Below, piece by piece: positions 6,292-7,752 of a DNA stretch of 7,752 nucleotides. The position numbers and the translations under genes were made by a program. Source of the DNA: Nitrospirota bacterium (lineage in GTDB: Bacteria > NPL-UPA2 > JAGMAN01). The notes below the pieces were generated by a model that did no database searches, was not told the DNA's origin, and saw nothing but the letters and a program-made list of their open reading frames with translations. Location: positions 1 to 7,752 of the forward strand of contig JAUWHM010000102.1 of the NCBI GenBank assembly GCA_030605915.1. Reading direction: 5' to 3'. Positions within the stretch are counted from its first letter, which is position 1, and each line of letters opens with the position of its first letter.

Positions 6292-7341
6292 GTGAGAGGA
6301 AGAATCCCGCGGAAGATAATCTTGATGATGCTTGCCCTAAGTTTCCTTCTGGGATGTGCCCGGGAGGAAGAGGAGGTATTTAGGAAACGTCCACGGCCAG
6401 TGAAGGAAAGAGTGAAGGAAGCCAGGCCGCTGGTACTGGTAGAAGAGAAGAAGCTTCCCGAGCGCTGGCAGATTACCTCTGGCCCTGGTTACTATTCCTT
6501 CCCTGCTTGGTCACCTGATGGGAAGAAGATAGCTTATACCTGCTACTGGGAGGAAAAGCAGGATATCTGGGTGGTGGAGGTTGATGAAGATGGCAAACCA
6601 AAGGCAGGAGCAGTTAACCTCACTAACTCTTCCAGTATGGACGAGCATCCTTCCTGGTCCCCGGATGGAAAGAGGATCGTCTTTCATTCAGACAGGGAAG
6701 GCAAAAGGCAGCTCTTTGTTATCGGCGCTGATGGTGCTAACCTGAGACTCCTCTACAGTCATGAGATAGAGATAGAATGGGAGACAGAAACTGGGGGAGA
6801 GAAGGAGCTTAAGGAATGCTTTAAACCGGCCTGGTCACCTGACGGGGAAAGGATAGCTTTCATAGCCGAAAATAATATTTGGCTGATAGATAGCGAAGGG
6901 AAGGAGGAAGCGCAGTTCGTCACCTCCTCTGGATACAATGATTATCCCGCCTGGTCCCCTGATGGGAGCCAGCTTGCCTTCTATTCGGGAAACATTATCA
7001 AACTGATCAGGGCCGATGGGAGCGAGGAGAGAAGACTGACTGGCTCAGGAGGGATGAGGAGCGATTTTCCAGGGTGGAGCAATTATCCAGCCTGGTCTCC
7101 GGATGGAGAAAGAATTGTCTTTGTCTCTAATAGGAAGAAGGTATTGGGAGGAAGGGAAGTAAAGCACTACGACCTCTGGGTAGTTAAGGCTGATGGGACG
7201 GGAGAGGCCGAGTATCTAACTAACGACGAGTACCATGAGTATTTCCCCCGCTGGTCTCCTCAGGGGGATAAGATCGCTTTGCAGTCCGGTTTTCACATCC
7301 GGGTTATCTCCTTACCCCCCCCGCAAATATTAACTCAGTAA
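6292..7341 (+). CDS. Predicted lipoprotein with six-bladed TolB-like (PD40) propeller
   Basis: A 349-residue exported lipoprotein of unknown specific role. The N-terminus has a basic segment (RGRIPRK), a hydrophobic core (IILMMLALSF, residues 9-18) and the lipobox LLGC with Cys22. It is therefore a predicted substrate of the Lgt and LspA encoded nearby. A charged linker rich in Glu, Arg and Lys (about 23-60) follows. Then come six WD40-like PD40 blades, each with a WSPDG-type core at 73-77, 122-126, 181-185, 221-225, 268-272 and 321-325 (the last is WSPQG). Blade spacing is 40-59 residues. The longest interval, blade 2 to 3, holds an acidic insert around 155-175. The TolB N-terminal domain is absent, so it is not a full TolB; such propellers usually bind proteins or ligands at the envelope. 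Transcribed alone from a near-consensus promoter, divergent from proC. A C8 tract (7315-7322) lies just before the TAA. Confidence 0.88.
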   Translation: MRGRIPRKIILMMLALSFLLGCAREEEEVFRKRPRPVKERVKEARPLVLVEEKKLPERWQITSGPGYYSFPAWSPDGKKIAYTCYWEEKQDIWVVEVDEDGKPKAGAVNLTNSSSMDEHPSWSPDGKRIVFHSDREGKRQLFVIGADGANLRLLYSHEIEIEWETETGGEKELKECFKPAWSPDGERIAFIAENNIWLIDSEGKEEAQFVTSSGYNDYPAWSPDGSQLAFYSGNIIKLIRADGSEERRLTGSGGMRSDFPGWSNYPAWSPDGERIVFVSNRKKVLGGREVKHYDLWVVKADGTGEAEYLTNDEYHEYFPRWSPQGDKIALQSGFHIRVISLPPPQILTQ

Positions 7342-7361
7342 TAGTCGACAATAAATTAAAA

Positions 7362-7385
7362 TCTTCTTTTTCTTCTTTTTTCCTT
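7362..7385 (+). other. Pyrimidine-only tract before the tRNA-tuf promoter
   Basis: 24 consecutive C/T bases, mostly T, run into the TTGACA box. No hairpin precedes it, so it is not a clear Rho-independent terminator for the lipoprotein gene. Its AT-richness directly upstream of -35 could act like an UP element for a strongly expressed tuf promoter; this is inference. Confidence 0.4.
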
Positions 7386-7413
7386 GACAGAAATAGGTTA
7401 TATTGGGTAAACT
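7384..7413 (+). promoter_or_regulatory. Likely promoter of the tRNA-Thr-tuf unit
   Basis: A perfect TTGACA (7384-7389) is followed after 18 bases by TAAACT (7408-7413, 4 of 6). Transcription would begin about 7420, some 20 bases before the tRNA. TATAAC at 7413-7418 is a better -10 by sequence but sits 23 bases from the -35 box. Confidence 0.55.
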
Positions 7414-7442
7414 ATAACTTTGTGTTATTTAGAATGTGGGTT

Positions 7443-7518
7443 GCCCATGTAGCTCAGTTGGTAGAGCACATGCATGGTAAGCATGAGGTCACCGGTTCGA
7501 CCCCGGTCATGGGCTCCA
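7443..7518 (+). tRNA. tRNA-Thr (anticodon GGT)
   Basis: A complete 76-base cloverleaf. The acceptor stem GCCCATG/CATGGGC pairs fully. The D stem is GCTC/GAGC with loop AGTTGGTA. The anticodon stem CATGC/GCATG encloses ATGGTAA, so the anticodon is GGT (7476-7478), reading ACC and ACU. The variable loop is AGGTC, and the T arm is ACCGG/CCGGT with loop TTCGACC. The discriminator base is T, and the CCA end is encoded (7516-7518). It lies 23 bases before tuf and is very likely co-transcribed and processed. E. coli likewise has a Thr(GGU) tRNA immediately before tufB. Confidence 0.97.
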
Positions 7519-7541
7519 GGGGTTAAGAGAGGAGGTGCAAG

Positions 7542-7752
7542 ATGGCCAAGCAGAAATTTGAGCGCAAGAAGCCCCATGTAAATGTGGGTACGATAGGACA
7601 TGTTGACCATGGGAAGACAACGCTTACGGCGGCAATCACACAGATACTGGCCAAGGAAGGGAAAGCGGAGGCGAAGACCTTAGATGAGATAGACAATGCT
7701 CCTGAGGAGAAGGAAAGAGGGCTAACCATAGCCATTGCTCATGTGGAGTATG
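7542..7752 (+). CDS. tuf: Elongation factor Tu, N-terminus (3' end beyond window)
   Basis: GTPase that delivers aminoacyl-tRNA to the ribosomal A site. The first 70 residues are visible before the right edge. They begin MAKQKFERKKPHVNVG and contain the P-loop GHVDHGKTT (residues 19-27), then the stretch DEIDNAPEEKERG (48-60). The switch I region RGLTIAIAHVEY (59-70) keeps the Mg-binding Thr62. A strong GGAGG Shine-Dalgarno (7531-7535) lies 6 bases before the ATG. E. coli has ITINTSHVEY in switch I, so Ala64 and Ile65 here are departures but not disabling ones. The tRNA-Thr-tuf arrangement supports a translation unit. Whether this is the only tuf copy cannot be told. Confidence 0.97.
   Translation, partial: MAKQKFERKKPHVNVGTIGHVDHGKTTLTAAITQILAKEGKAEAKTLDEIDNAPEEKERGLTIAIAHVEY

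Noticed and set aside
7342..7383. Rho-independent terminator after the lipoprotein gene
   Set aside because: There is a T-rich tract but no GC-rich inverted repeat before it.
7425..7735. Minus-strand open frames over tRNA-Thr and tuf
   Set aside because: They run across the tRNA gene and antisense to EF-Tu; no independent support.
1..7752. Novel defence, mobile or CRISPR-like system
   Set aside because: Every substantial coding stretch is a recognisable housekeeping or lipoprotein gene. There are no spacer arrays, transposase motifs or terminal repeats.

Overview
The window is ordinary bacterial chromosome, densely packed with housekeeping genes. It carries the complete lipoprotein maturation pair lgt and lspA, a bacterial-type isoleucyl-tRNA synthetase, and a tRNA-Thr/EF-Tu unit. 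Base composition looks moderate by eye, with G+C somewhat under half. The lipoprotein machinery and a TolB-like propeller lipoprotein fit a diderm from a lineage far from the usual model organisms. An Omnitrophota-like or deltaproteobacterium-like source is possible, but that is only an impression from gene order and protein flavour.

Layout: positions 1-6079 are a run of six genes read on the minus strand. In transcription order they are proC (proline synthesis), a PunA-type purine nucleoside phosphorylase, ileS, a short TraR/DksA-type zinc-finger protein, lspA and lgt (cut by the left window edge). Spacing is 2-14 bases at every junction except lspA to lgt, where a 95-base gap holds a small direct/inverted repeat. 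This is very likely one operon. Upstream of proC, and overlapping its ATG by one base, is a short open stretch ending in a YggS-like C-terminus. It is probably the remnant of the yggS gene that often precedes proC. A good minus-strand promoter lies inside that remnant.

From about 6239 the plus strand takes over. A near-consensus promoter drives a lipoprotein with a signal peptide, a lipobox Cys and six WSPDG-type propeller blades. About 100 bases later a second promoter, preceded by a pyrimidine-only tract, leads into tRNA-Thr(GGT) and the start of tuf (EF-Tu), which runs off the right edge.

How the genes relate: Lgt and LspA are successive steps of lipoprotein maturation, and the divergent neighbour is itself a predicted substrate. 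IleS, tRNA-Thr and EF-Tu serve translation. ProC and the phosphorylase are metabolic. I found no defence system, CRISPR array, insertion sequence or phage gene. The most informative oddities are the yggS remnant, an Asn-to-Asp change at the purine-contacting position of the phosphorylase, the repeat between lspA and lgt, and a C8 tract at the end of the lipoprotein gene.
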